A stretch of DNA of 64,000 bases from Streptomyces sp. NBC_00464 (lineage in GTDB: Bacteria; Actinomycetota; Actinomycetes; Streptomycetales; Streptomycetaceae). The notes beneath the pieces were generated by a model. The model was not told the DNA's origin, ran no database searches, and saw only the letters and a list, made by a program, of their open reading frames with translations. A program made the position numbers and the translations under genes. Shown piece after piece: positions 20,497-29,345 of this stretch (positions are counted from its first letter, which is position 1; each line of letters begins with the position of its first letter). The stretch spans positions 7,840,001-7,904,000 of the forward strand of contig NZ_CP107899.1 in the NCBI RefSeq assembly GCF_036013915.1. Reading direction: 5' to 3'.

Positions 20497-21864
20497 GTGA
20501 CGACGAGCTCCACCGATGCCACTCGACTTCCCCGGCTCCCGGCCGACTTCGCCTGGGGCGCCTCGACCGCCGCCTACCAGATCGAGGGCGCCGCCGACGA
20601 GGACGGCAAGGGGGCGTCCATCTGGGACACCTTCGTACGGCGCCCCGGGGCCGTGCGCGACGGGCACACCGGCGACATAGCCTGCGACCACCACCACAGG
20701 TTCGACGAGGACGTCACGCTGATGAGCCGGCTCGGGCTCGACGCGTACCGCTTCTCGGTCTCCTGGTCGCGCATCCTGCCCACCGGAGCGGGCAAGGTGG
20801 AGCCGCGCGGACTGGACTTCTACGACCGCCTGGTCGACGCACTGCTCGACGCCGGGATCGAACCCACACCCACCCTGTTCCACTGGGACCTGCCGCAGGC
20901 CCTGGAGGACGAGGGGGGATGGCTGAACCGCGGGACCGCCCATCGGTTCGCCGAGTACGCGGCTGTGGTCGCGGAACGGCTGGGCGACCGGGTCAAGCGG
21001 TGGATCACCCTGAACGAGCCCTTCGTCCACATGTCTTTCGGCTACGCCTTCGGCGTCCATGCTCCGGGCCGCGCACTGATGCTGGACGCACTGCCCGTCG
21101 CACATCACCAACTGCTCGGCCACGGCCTCGCGACCGCGGCGCTGCGAGCCGCCGTTCCGGGCGGGCAGATACTGATCGCCAACAACTGCACGCCCGTCCG
21201 TCTGCGCCCCGACGCCCGGCAGGAGAAGGACGTGGCGGCGGCCTCCGCCTATGACGTCCTGCACAACAGGCTCTTCAACGACCCGCTGCTGCTGGGGAGT
21301 TATCCCGACCTGTCGGCCTACGGCATGAGCGACCCGAGCTGGGGAGGAGTGGTGCGCGAGGGCGATCTCGCCACGATCGCCGCACCGCTGGACGGGCTGG
21401 GCGTCAACTACTACAACCCCACCTGGATCACCGCCCCGGCCGATCCGGCCGCCGTGCTGCCCTTCGACCTGGCCGAACCCGCCGAGCCGTACGAACGGAC
21501 CGCGTTCGGCTGGCCGGTGGTCCCCGAGGGCCTCACGGAGCTGCTCACCGGCCTCAGGGCACGCTACGGCAACGACCTTCCACCGGTGTGGATCACCGAG
21601 AACGGCTGCTCGCAGCCGGCCGGACTGCGCGACCAGGCACGCATCGACTACCTCGCCGGGCACATCACCGCGATCGCCCTAGCCGTGTCCCACGGGGTGG
21701 ACGTGCGCGGCTACTTCACCTGGTCGTTGCTCGACAACTTCGAGTGGGCCGAGGGCTATCACCAGCGCTTCGGCCTGGTCGAGGTCGACTTCACCACCCG
21801 ACGCCGCACACCCCGGGCGAGCTTCGAGTGGTACCGCGACCTGATCGCCTTCCAGCGGTCCTGA
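20497..21864 (+). CDS. Glycoside hydrolase family 1 beta-glucosidase
   Basis: About 455 residues, the usual length for GH1. Landmarks are the N-terminal FAWGASTAAYQIEGA, the acid/base Glu in TLNEPF, the nucleophile Glu in WITENG, and SLLDNFEWAEGY near the end. There is no signal peptide, so it cleaves beta-glucosides or cello-oligosaccharides inside the cell. GTG 20497 has GAAGG eight bases upstream; an in-frame ATG at 20482 is possible but has no ribosome site. An MFS transporter follows 14 bp downstream, suggesting uptake and hydrolysis in one operon under the TetR regulator. Confidence 0.93.
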   Translation: MTTSSTDATRLPRLPADFAWGASTAAYQIEGAADEDGKGASIWDTFVRRPGAVRDGHTGDIACDHHHRFDEDVTLMSRLGLDAYRFSVSWSRILPTGAGKVEPRGLDFYDRLVDALLDAGIEPTPTLFHWDLPQALEDEGGWLNRGTAHRFAEYAAVVAERLGDRVKRWITLNEPFVHMSFGYAFGVHAPGRALMLDALPVAHHQLLGHGLATAALRAAVPGGQILIANNCTPVRLRPDARQEKDVAAASAYDVLHNRLFNDPLLLGSYPDLSAYGMSDPSWGGVVREGDLATIAAPLDGLGVNYYNPTWITAPADPAAVLPFDLAEPAEPYERTAFGWPVVPEGLTELLTGLRARYGNDLPPVWITENGCSQPAGLRDQARIDYLAGHITAIALAVSHGVDVRGYFTWSLLDNFEWAEGYHQRFGLVEVDFTTRRRTPRASFEWYRDLIAFQRS

Positions 21865-21878
21865 GCAACGGAGCCGTC

Positions 21879-23135
21879 ATGTCCCACGCCTCCACGGCGG
21901 GCGGCCCCACCGTCTTCGCCGAGCCAACCGCCCCGGTCAAGGCCGTGTGGACGGTGAACCTCTCGCTGGCCACGCTGGCCGTCTTCATGGCGTTCATGAC
22001 GCCCATCCAGATCCTGCTGCCACTCCAGTTGGAGGACATCGACCCGCACGACAAGAACGACGCGCTGTCGCTCGTCACCGGCCTCGGCGCGCTCGTCGCG
22101 GTGCTTGCCAACCCGCTCGCCGGCGCATGGTCGGACCGCACCACGAGCCGGTTCGGCCGCCGCAGGCCCTGGATCCTCGGCGGCGCCCTCGCCGGGGCGG
22201 CGGGGTTGTCGATCACCGCCACCCAGCACACCGTGGCCGGCGTCGCCATCGGCTGGTGCCTCGCGCAGGCAGGGCTGAACGCGATGCTGGCCGGGGTCAC
22301 CACCCCGATCGCCGACCGTGTACCGATCACCCAACGCGCTCAGGTCTCCGGCTGGACCGGCATCATGCAGTCCTTCGGCCTCGTCCTCGGCGCGCTGATC
22401 ACCACGCTGCTGATCACCGGCGTCCGCTCCGGCTACGTCACCCTCGCCGTGCTCACCGTCGCGCTGGCCCTCCCCTTCGTGCTGCGCCACTCCGAGCCGC
22501 CCCTGCCCCGGGCGCTGCGCCCCGCCTTCGACGCCCGCGCCTTCGCCCGCTCGCTCTGGGTGAGTCCCCGGCGGCACCCCGACTTCGGCTGGGCCTGGCT
22601 CACCCGGTTTCTGATCAACCTCGGCAACGCCCTCGGCACCCTCTACCTGTTCTACTTCCTCGCCGACGCCGTCCACTACGGCGACCCCGGCACCGGTGTC
22701 CTGATCCTCACGGTGATCTACACCCTCTGTGCCGCACTCACGGCCATTCCCGCCGGTGTGCTGTCCGACCGCATGGGGCGCCGCAAGGTCTTCGTCGTCC
22801 TCTGTTCGCTGGTCATGGCCGCAGCGGCGGTTCTGCTCTCCCTGCTCCACACCTGGCCGTCCGCCATCGCCGCCGCGGCCGTACTCGGCGCGGGTTACGG
22901 CATCTACCTGGCCGTCGACCAGGCCCTGGTCACCCAGGTCCTGCCCGAGGCCACCGACCGCGCCAAGGACCTCGGCGTCATCAACATCGCCAACTCCGGC
23001 CCGCAGGTCCTCGCCCCCGCCCTCGCCTCGCCGATCATCACCCACCTCGGCGGTTACACCGGCCTCTACCTCACGGCGGCCCTGGTCATCCTCGTCGGGG
23101 GTCTCCTCGTCAACCGCGTTCGCGGCGTGGCCTGA
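21879..23135 (+). CDS. MFS sugar transporter of the beta-glucoside operon
   Basis: A 418-residue protein with about 12 hydrophobic helices and the MFS loop motif WSDRTTSRFGRRRPW after helix 2, repeated as LSDRMGRRK after helix 8. The GRRRPW form is common in GPH/sucrose-type and related sugar transporters. ACGGAG precedes the ATG. It begins 14 bp after the beta-glucosidase gene, so it probably imports the glucoside that enzyme cleaves. The substrate is inferred only from that. Confidence 0.85.
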   Translation: MSHASTAGGPTVFAEPTAPVKAVWTVNLSLATLAVFMAFMTPIQILLPLQLEDIDPHDKNDALSLVTGLGALVAVLANPLAGAWSDRTTSRFGRRRPWILGGALAGAAGLSITATQHTVAGVAIGWCLAQAGLNAMLAGVTTPIADRVPITQRAQVSGWTGIMQSFGLVLGALITTLLITGVRSGYVTLAVLTVALALPFVLRHSEPPLPRALRPAFDARAFARSLWVSPRRHPDFGWAWLTRFLINLGNALGTLYLFYFLADAVHYGDPGTGVLILTVIYTLCAALTAIPAGVLSDRMGRRKVFVVLCSLVMAAAAVLLSLLHTWPSAIAAAAVLGAGYGIYLAVDQALVTQVLPEATDRAKDLGVINIANSGPQVLAPALASPIITHLGGYTGLYLTAALVILVGGLLVNRVRGVA

Positions 23136-23146
23136 CGGACAGCCGC

Positions 23147-23177
23147 GCAGGCCGGCCTGCACGGCCCCCGGGCCGGT
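23147..23177. terminator. Two short GC hairpins after the MFS gene
   Basis: GCAGGCCGGCCTGC (23147-23160) is a perfect palindrome and is followed at once by CGGCCC-CC-GGGCCG. They lie just after the MFS stop codon and could end the tetR-bgl-MFS transcripts. Neither has a long stem with a proper loop, so this is tentative. Confidence 0.35.
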
Positions 23178-23229
23178 CGGCTCCCGAGGTCTGCTCAGCC
23201 CTCAACTGTGCTCCACCGAAGCCGAGTTC

Positions 23230-23258
23230 GATAAAGATGAGAAATTCTCATGTTTATC
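23230..23258. promoter_or_regulatory. 29-bp operator-like palindrome upstream of the M19 peptidase gene
   Basis: GATAAAGATGAGAA and TTCTCATGTTTATC are inverted repeats of 14 bp around a single A, with one mismatch pair. The core ATGAGAA-A-TTCTCAT is perfect. It lies 86 bp or more upstream of the peptidase start, in an AT-rich patch of a 209-bp gap. The regulator that binds it cannot be named; no regulator gene is immediately next to it apart from the TetR gene 3 kb away. Confidence 0.65.
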
Positions 23259-23344
23259 GGTCCGGACCGTTGACTCCGCCGACGGCGGTCGCGATTCTGA
23301 TAACTCGTCAGTAACTTCAATGGGCATGTCAAGCGAAGCGAGTG

Positions 23345-25417
23345 ATGACCATGGCTCAGCCTCCGCGCCACAGATTCAGATCCCTCACGGTGGTGTCACT
23401 GCTCCTCGCCGTGATGTCCCTGGTACTCGGCCCGATGCCGAGCTCCGCGGCGGAGCCCGACTCCGGCTGGTGGAACCCGACCGCGCGGCCCGCGCCCGAC
23501 GCGCAGATCAACGTCACGGGTGAGCCCTTCAAGGGCGCCGACGCCCAGGGCCGCGTAAGAGGCTTCGTGGACGCCCACGACCACATCATGTCCAACGAGG
23601 GCTTCGGTGGCCGGCTGATCTGCGGCAAGCCGTTCTCGGAGCAGGGCGTCGCCGATGCGCTCAAGGACTGTCCCGAGCACTACCCCGACGGTTCGCTCGC
23701 CGTCTTCGACTTCGTCACCAAGGGCGGCGACGGCAGACACGACCCCGTTGGGTGGCCCACCTTCAAGGACTGGCCCGCCCATGACTCGCTGACCCACCAG
23801 CAGAACTACTACGCGAACATCGAGCGGGCCTGGCGCGGCGGCCAGCGGGTGCTGGTCAACGACCTCGTGACCAACGGCGTCATCTGCTCGGTCTACTTCT
23901 TCAAGGACCGCAGCTGCGACGAGATGACCGCCATCCGCCTTGAGGCGAAGAAGTCGTACGACATGCAGGCCTTCATCGACAAGATGTACGGCGGCCCCGG
24001 CAAGGGCTGGTTCCGGATCGTCACCAGCAGCGCCCAGGCGCGCGAGGTCATCGAGCAGGGCAAGCTGGCTGTCGTCCTGGGGGTCGAGACGTCCGAGCCG
24101 TTCGGCTGCAAGCAGATCCTGGACATCGCGCAGTGCAGCAAGGACGACATCGACCGCGGCCTGGACGAGCTGCAGCAACTGGGCGTCAGCAGCATGTTCC
24201 TGTGCCACAAGTTCGACAACGCCCTGTGCGGGGTGCGCTACGACTCCGGCGCCCTCGGGACGGCGATCAACGTGGGCCAGTTCCTGTCGACCGGCACCTT
24301 CTGGAAGACGGAGACCTGCCGCGGACCGCAGCACGACAACCCCATCGGCAACGCGGTGGCGGCGCAGGCGCAGAAGCTGCTGCCGAGCGGGGTGAGCGTC
24401 CCCACGTACGCCTCCGACGCGCAGTGCAACACCCGCGGGCTGACCGGCCTGGGTGAGTACGCGGTGCGCGGAATGATGAAGCGTCACATGATGCTGGAAC
24501 TCGACCACATGAGCGTCAAGGCAGCGGACCAGGCCTTCGACGTCCTCGAGTCCGAGTCGTACCCGGGCGTCATCTCCTCGCACAGCTGGATGGACCTGGG
24601 CTGGACCGAGCGGCTCTACAAGCTCGGCGGGTTCGCCGCCCAGTACATGAGCGGCTCCGCGGCGTTCAGCGCGGAGGCGGACCGCACGGACGCGCTGCGC
24701 GAGAAGTACCAGGTCGGCTACGGCTTCGGCACCGACATGAACGGCGTCGGCGGCTGGCCGGCCCCGCGGGGCGGGGACGTTCCCAACCCGGTGAAGTACC
24801 CCTTCCGCAGCACGGACGGCGGCTCGGTGATCGACAAGCAGACCACCGGTGAGCGCACGTGGGACTTCAACACCGACGGCGCGGCGCACTACGGCGTGGT
24901 CCCGGACTGGATCGAGGACATTCGCATCGTCGGCGGCCAGGAGGTCGTGGACGACCTCTTCACAGGTGCCGAGTCCTACCTGCGCACCTGGGGGAACGCC
25001 GAGAAGCACGAGTCCGGAGTGAACCTGGCCTCGGGCGCGTCCGCCTCGGCATCCACGACCCAGTGGTGGAACCCGGCCGTCAACTTCGCTCCCGGCCAGG
25101 CCGTGGACGGGGACGGGGGCACCCGCTGGGCCAGCGAGTGGAGAGACGACGAGTGGCTGAGGATCGACCTCGGATCCGCGAAGCCGGTCAGGCGCGTCAC
25201 CCTCGACTGGGAGGATGCGTACGCGAAGTCGTACCGCATCGAGCTGTCGCAGGACGGCGCGAACTGGCAGACGGCATGGTCGACGACCGCTGGTGACGGC
25301 GGCCTGGACACGGCGTTGTTCTCGCGGACCCAGGCCCGCTACGTACGAGTCCACGGCCTGGAGCGCGGTACGAAGTGGGGCTACTCGCTTCAGGAGGTCG
25401 GCGTCCACAGCGACTGA
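23345..25417 (+). CDS. Secreted M19 (renal dipeptidase-like) peptidase with C-terminal discoidin domain
   Basis: About 690 residues. A twin-basic N-terminus, hydrophobic stretch (LTVVSLLLAVMSLVLG) and SSAAEP cleavage site form a signal peptide. The body resembles membrane dipeptidase M19: DAHDH for the first metal pair, VVLGVE, LDHMS and SSHSWMD. Cysteine-containing insertions are unusual for M19. Residues from about 560 form an F5/8 type C (CBM32-like) domain (LASGASASAS, RWASEW, YVRVHG), which binds sugars or polymers in other proteins. It should act outside the cell or at the wall. Enzyme activity is not certain because the metal ligands are only partly recognisable by eye. GTG 23342 and ATG 23351 are alternative starts. 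Confidence 0.75.
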   Translation: MTMAQPPRHRFRSLTVVSLLLAVMSLVLGPMPSSAAEPDSGWWNPTARPAPDAQINVTGEPFKGADAQGRVRGFVDAHDHIMSNEGFGGRLICGKPFSEQGVADALKDCPEHYPDGSLAVFDFVTKGGDGRHDPVGWPTFKDWPAHDSLTHQQNYYANIERAWRGGQRVLVNDLVTNGVICSVYFFKDRSCDEMTAIRLEAKKSYDMQAFIDKMYGGPGKGWFRIVTSSAQAREVIEQGKLAVVLGVETSEPFGCKQILDIAQCSKDDIDRGLDELQQLGVSSMFLCHKFDNALCGVRYDSGALGTAINVGQFLSTGTFWKTETCRGPQHDNPIGNAVAAQAQKLLPSGVSVPTYASDAQCNTRGLTGLGEYAVRGMMKRHMMLELDHMSVKAADQAFDVLESESYPGVISSHSWMDLGWTERLYKLGGFAAQYMSGSAAFSAEADRTDALREKYQVGYGFGTDMNGVGGWPAPRGGDVPNPVKYPFRSTDGGSVIDKQTTGERTWDFNTDGAAHYGVVPDWIEDIRIVGGQEVVDDLFTGAESYLRTWGNAEKHESGVNLASGASASASTTQWWNPAVNFAPGQAVDGDGGTRWASEWRDDEWLRIDLGSAKPVRRVTLDWEDAYAKSYRIELSQDGANWQTAWSTTAGDGGLDTALFSRTQARYVRVHGLERGTKWGYSLQEVGVHSD

Positions 25418-25424
25418 TGGCACC

Positions 25425-25469
25425 GAACCCCGGGCCTGCCGGTATCGGCACCGGCAGGCCCGGGGGTTC
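25425..25469. terminator. Strong bidirectional terminator between convergent genes
   Basis: GAACCCCGGGCCTGCCGGT pairs with ACCGGCAGGCCCGGGGGTTC over about 19 bp with one bulged G and a six-base loop (ATCGGC). It lies between the stops of the M19 gene and the oppositely oriented oxidoreductase. Confidence 0.9.
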
Positions 25470-25472
25470 GAC

Positions 25473-27785
25473 TCAGGTGGCAGGGTCGATGGTGACCTTG
25501 ACGTGCTTCATGATCGGCTGGTCGCTCTGGGTGCTGTAGTCGCTGAGCGCGCAGAGCACGTTCATCTCCGGCATGTAGCCGGCCGCGCAGCCGCGGGGGA
25601 TGTCGTACGGGATCGCGACGTAGCCGTTGAGGGATCGTCGGCTGCCGTCCTTCGCGGTGCTGGTGATGTCGACGGGGCCGAGGTCGGCGATCCCGCGTTC
25701 GCGCATGTCGGCCCGGTTCATGAAGACGAGCGTGCGCAGGTTCTTGATGCCGCGGTAGCGATCGTCGTCGGAGTAGATCGTGGTGTTCCACTGGTCGTGG
25801 GACCGCATGGTTCCCAGGGCGAGCGTGCCGGCGGCGGGGATGACGTCGGGCAGGACGGCGGCGGAGAACTCGGCGCGCCCGGACGGGGTGAGGAAGACCA
25901 GTTCGCGGGCCGGCTGCTTGATGCGGAAGCCGAGCGGCAGGCGGACGCGGCGGTTGAAGTCCTCGAAGCCGTCCAGGGCCCGGGCCATGGTGTCCCGGAT
26001 GCGGTCGTAGTCCTCGATGTACCAGTGCCAGGGAGTGGCGCTGTCGGGGAGGGCTGCGCGCGCGATGCCGGCGACGATGGCCGGTTCCGACAGCAGATGC
26101 GGTGACGCGGGGCGCTTCATTCCGATCGACAGATGCACCATGCTCATCGAGTCCTCGACGGACGTGCTCTGGATCCCCTTGCGCTGATGGTCCTTCTCGG
26201 TGCGGCCGAGGCACGGGAGGATGAGGGCTCGGCCGCCGTGGACGATGTGGCTGCGGTTCAGCTTGGTGCTCACCTGGACGGTGAGCGCGCAGGCGCGCAG
26301 CGCCTCGTAGGTGTACGGGGTGTCGGGCGCGGCCAGGGCGAAGTTGCCGCCCATGCCGACGAACACCTTCACATCGCCGCTGTGCATCGCCCGGATGGTG
26401 CGGACGGTGTCCAGACCGTGCTCGCGGGGCGGCTCGATCCCGCAGACCTCGCCGAGGCGGTCCAGGAAGGTGTCGGACGGGCGGTGGTCGATGCCGCAGG
26501 TGCGGTTGCCCTGGACGTTGCTGTGTCCCCGTACGGGGGAGGGGCCCGCCCCTTCCCGGCCCAGATTGCCGCGGAGCAGCAACAGGTTGACGATCTCCCG
26601 GACGGTGTCGACGCCGTGCTCGTGCTGGGTGAGCCCGAGGCACCAGCTGACGATGGAGCGGTCGGCCTCGCGGTACACGCGCGCTGCCTCGAGGATGTCC
26701 GTCCGGCTCAGACCGGACTGCGTCTCGATCTCCTCCCACGGCGTGCCCTCGCACAGAGTGCGGTACTCCTCGAAGCCGGTGGTGTGACGGTCGATGAATT
26801 CCTGGTCCAGCGCCTTGGGGTCGGTCGTCGACTGTTCCAGGACTGCCTTGGCCATGCCGCGCAGCAGAGCCATGTCGCCGCCGATGCGTGGCTGCAGGTT
26901 CAGGGTGCTGGTCCGCGTCGGCTTGAACAGCGCCATGTCCACGAAGTCGTGCGGGACGATGGTGCGGGTGGCCGCTGCCTCGACCAGCGGGTTGACGTGC
27001 ACGATCTGGGCGCCCCGGCGGTGGGCCTCGGCGAGGGCGGTGAGCATCCTCGGCGCGTTGGAGGCGGCGTTGACCCCCAGGATGAACAGTGCGTCGGCGG
27101 ACTCCCAGTCCTTGAGGTCGACCGTTCCCTTTCCCGTACCCAGGGATGCGGTGAGGGCGCGGCCGCTCGCCTCGTGACACATGTTGGAGCAGTCCGGCAG
27201 ATTGTTCGTGCCCAGCTCGCGGGCCATCAGCTGGTACAGGAACGTGGCCTCGTTGCCGAGCCGCCCCGACGTGTAGAACGATGCCTGGTTCGGGCTGTCC
27301 AGCTCGCGCAGAGTCCGTCCGACCAGCTCGAACGCGTCCTTCCAGCTGATCGGGACGTAGTGGTCCGACTCGGGGTCGTAGACCATCGGCTCGGTCAGCC
27401 GGCCCTGGTTCTCCAGGTCGTAGTCGCTCCATCCGGCCAGCTCGGTCACCGAGTGGGCGGCGAAGAACTCGCGCCCGACCCGCTTGCGCGTCATTTCCCA
27501 GGTGACGTGCTTGATGCCGTTCTCGCAGATGTCCAGGTGCAGGCCCTTGGTGTCGTCCGGCCACGCGCATCCGGGGCAGTCGAATCCGGTGTTCTCATGG
27601 TTCATCCGCATGATCGCCCGCGGGCCGTCCACCAGCGCTCCCTCACGTACCAGGAAGCGGCTCACGCTCTTGGCCGCGCCCCAGCCTGCCGCAGGGTGGT
27701 GGTAGGGGCGGAATCCGGGTTTCCCCTCCGGGGCGGGGCCGACTTCGGGCTCCCGTGGTTCCTGGCCGTCACTGTTGGCGCTCAA
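25473..27785 (-). CDS. FdhF/YdeP-type molybdopterin oxidoreductase
   Basis: A 770-residue member of the formate dehydrogenase alpha-like/YdeP family. It has the N-terminal CPGCAWP pair, the molybdopterin-binding stretches FYTSGRLGNEATF and LGVNAASNAPR, and the C-terminal cap domain (NRADMRERGI, MPEMN). YdeP-type proteins lack the full four-Cys iron-sulfur site of formate dehydrogenase, and only two N-terminal Cys are seen here. The substrate is unknown; E. coli YdeP is linked to acid resistance. The start is TTG 27785, supported by GAAGGG eight bases upstream; no ATG or GTG lies early enough to replace it. An IclR regulator is divergent. Confidence 0.85.
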   Translation of the reverse strand: MSANSDGQEPREPEVGPAPEGKPGFRPYHHPAAGWGAAKSVSRFLVREGALVDGPRAIMRMNHENTGFDCPGCAWPDDTKGLHLDICENGIKHVTWEMTRKRVGREFFAAHSVTELAGWSDYDLENQGRLTEPMVYDPESDHYVPISWKDAFELVGRTLRELDSPNQASFYTSGRLGNEATFLYQLMARELGTNNLPDCSNMCHEASGRALTASLGTGKGTVDLKDWESADALFILGVNAASNAPRMLTALAEAHRRGAQIVHVNPLVEAAATRTIVPHDFVDMALFKPTRTSTLNLQPRIGGDMALLRGMAKAVLEQSTTDPKALDQEFIDRHTTGFEEYRTLCEGTPWEEIETQSGLSRTDILEAARVYREADRSIVSWCLGLTQHEHGVDTVREIVNLLLLRGNLGREGAGPSPVRGHSNVQGNRTCGIDHRPSDTFLDRLGEVCGIEPPREHGLDTVRTIRAMHSGDVKVFVGMGGNFALAAPDTPYTYEALRACALTVQVSTKLNRSHIVHGGRALILPCLGRTEKDHQRKGIQSTSVEDSMSMVHLSIGMKRPASPHLLSEPAIVAGIARAALPDSATPWHWYIEDYDRIRDTMARALDGFEDFNRRVRLPLGFRIKQPARELVFLTPSGRAEFSAAVLPDVIPAAGTLALGTMRSHDQWNTTIYSDDDRYRGIKNLRTLVFMNRADMRERGIADLGPVDITSTAKDGSRRSLNGYVAIPYDIPRGCAAGYMPEMNVLCALSDYSTQSDQPIMKHVKVTIDPAT

Positions 27786-27955
27786 GCTCTTGACCCTTCA
27801 ACCATGTGGGGTGGCTGACAAAACGACGCTTCCCGGCAGGCTAAGCCCGGTGATATACCCCCGCCATCCGACCGGCGAGGCCCTCCTCGCGCCGGATTCG
27901 CCCCCCGCGGTGGGACGCCTTGCCGCTCCAGGGGCGCGGGGTGATGCTTGGGGGC

Positions 27956-28714
27956 ATGGCCGACCAAGCCGGACCTGAGCCTGTCACGGCCGTCAGACGT
28001 GCGCTTCGCCTGTTGGAGACCGTCGGGGCGCGCGCGGGCGAGGCCACCGCACAGCAGCTGGCCCGGGAAGCGGGGCTTCCGCTGGTGACGGTCCATGAGC
28101 TGCTGCCCGGGCTGGCCCGGGACGGGTTTGTGACGGAGCTGGGCGACGGGACGTACGTTCTCGCCGACGCGGGCACCGGGCCGGACGGGGTGCGTGACGG
28201 CCGGGAGCTGCCGGAGCGCGTGCGCCCTGTTCTCACCGCGCTGCGGAACGACCTTCTGGCCGCCGTCTATCTGACCCTGTACGTGGACGGCGAGATCCGG
28301 GTCATGGAGATCGTTGACAGCGCCAGGACCCCACGGGTCGACCTCTGGGTGGGCTTCGAGGACGCCGGGCATGCGACCGCCCTGGGCAAGAGCGTGCTGC
28401 GTGAACTGGATGAGGAGGCGCGGGCCGAATATCTGTCCCGGCACTCGCTCACCGGGCTCACGCCCCGGACCATCACGCGCCCGGAGGAGCTGATGCAGCA
28501 GCTCGACGCCTCGCCGGCAGCGCCCTTCGTCATGGACCGGGAAGAGTACGCCCGCGGGACCACCTGCGTCGCCGTGCCCGTGTACAGCGGTGATCAGGTC
28601 GGGTCTCTCGGGATCTCCTTCCGGTCGGACCGGATGTACCGGACCACTCAGGTCCGGGAAGGGCTGTTGTCCTCCGCCGTACGCGTGTCCAGGCAGCTCT
28701 CGCTTCCTCGCTGA
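27956..28714 (+). CDS. IclR-family transcriptional regulator
   Basis: About 252 residues. An N-terminal winged helix (TAVRRALRLLETV, AQQLAREAGLPLVTVHELL) is followed by an IclR effector domain (ATALGKSVL, TPRTITRPEEL, CVAVPVYSGDQ, GSLGIS). It is divergent from the molybdopterin oxidoreductase, which is the likeliest target along with itself. GTG 27941 and ATG 27944 are in-frame alternatives 12-15 bases upstream, with GGGGCGCGGGG before them. Confidence 0.85.
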   Translation: MADQAGPEPVTAVRRALRLLETVGARAGEATAQQLAREAGLPLVTVHELLPGLARDGFVTELGDGTYVLADAGTGPDGVRDGRELPERVRPVLTALRNDLLAAVYLTLYVDGEIRVMEIVDSARTPRVDLWVGFEDAGHATALGKSVLRELDEEARAEYLSRHSLTGLTPRTITRPEELMQQLDASPAAPFVMDREEYARGTTCVAVPVYSGDQVGSLGISFRSDRMYRTTQVREGLLSSAVRVSRQLSLPR

Positions 28715-28761
28715 GGCCCCGGTTTTCAGGCAGTGGCCGGACGGGCGCGACTGTTCGCTCG

Positions 28762-28792
28762 GCATGTACTTTCCATGCAGGAAAGTACATGC
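28762..28792. promoter_or_regulatory. Perfect 13-bp inverted repeat, probable autoregulatory operator
   Basis: GCATGTACTTTCC and GGAAAGTACATGC are perfect inverted repeats around ATGCA. The element lies 46 bp before the start of a membrane-protein/winged-helix gene pair and 47 bp after the IclR stop. It looks like a regulator binding site rather than a terminator, because it is only moderately GC-rich and sits where a promoter should be. The winged-helix protein at 29342 is the natural candidate to bind it. Confidence 0.7.
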
Positions 28793-28838
28793 GATGATGC
28801 AACCCGAAGTTTCCCGTCCGGAAGGTGTTGCAGTCGCG

Positions 28839-29345
28839 ATGTCCACGCATGAACGCGCCACGGAGTCCGCCCCGCACGACCAGGGGCTGTCGGCCCCGGC
28901 GGCGATCCAGGCGCTGGCCGCCGTCGAGTCCGCCAGGGCGTTGCCCGGAAAGGTGACCGCTCCCTGGTGGTACGGCCCGTTGGCGGCTCTCGCCGTGGCG
29001 GCGGGTGTCGTGGTGGTCGGCAACGGGCTCACCCACGCGAGCCGTCCGGGCCCGGTGTGGGCGGGCGCCGTCGCCATCTGGGTCGTGTTCCTGCTGCTCA
29101 TGCGCACGCGGACGTACGCCACCGGAGTGCGGCTTCCGCTCGCTGCCCGCTTCCGGCGCGGCAACCTGGTCGAGGTCCTCGTGCAACTTGCCGCAGCCGG
29201 TGCGGCGTGGACCGTCTGCGCCCTGCTCGGAGCCGGTGGAGGCGTCACCACGACGGTCGTGGCCGTGGTCGTCGGACTCGGGACCTGGGGCCGGGTCGTC
29301 GCACGCGAGGGCCGGATCCGGCGCGGGCTCCGGGCGCGCGCGTGA
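28839..29345 (+). CDS. Small four-helix membrane protein
   Basis: A 168-residue hypothetical protein with a polar N-terminus and four predicted membrane helices (WWYGPLAALAVAAGVVVV, VWAGAVAIWVVFLLLM, LVQLAAAGAAWTVCALLG, TTTVVAVVVGLGTWG), ending in a basic tail (REGRIRRGLRARA). No family function is known to me. Its stop overlaps the GTG of the winged-helix regulator, so the two form an operon behind the inverted repeat. ATG 28794 or 28797 are possible starts; 28839 is favoured because GGAAGG lies upstream and the protein becomes polar there. Confidence 0.7.
   Translation: MSTHERATESAPHDQGLSAPAAIQALAAVESARALPGKVTAPWWYGPLAALAVAAGVVVVGNGLTHASRPGPVWAGAVAIWVVFLLLMRTRTYATGVRLPLAARFRRGNLVEVLVQLAAAGAAWTVCALLGAGGGVTTTVVAVVVGLGTWGRVVAREGRIRRGLRARA

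Noticed and set aside
25390..27570. 726-codon second frame within the molybdopterin oxidoreductase
   Set aside because: It overlaps the real gene on the same strand, is rich in Arg/Pro/His and shows no domain.
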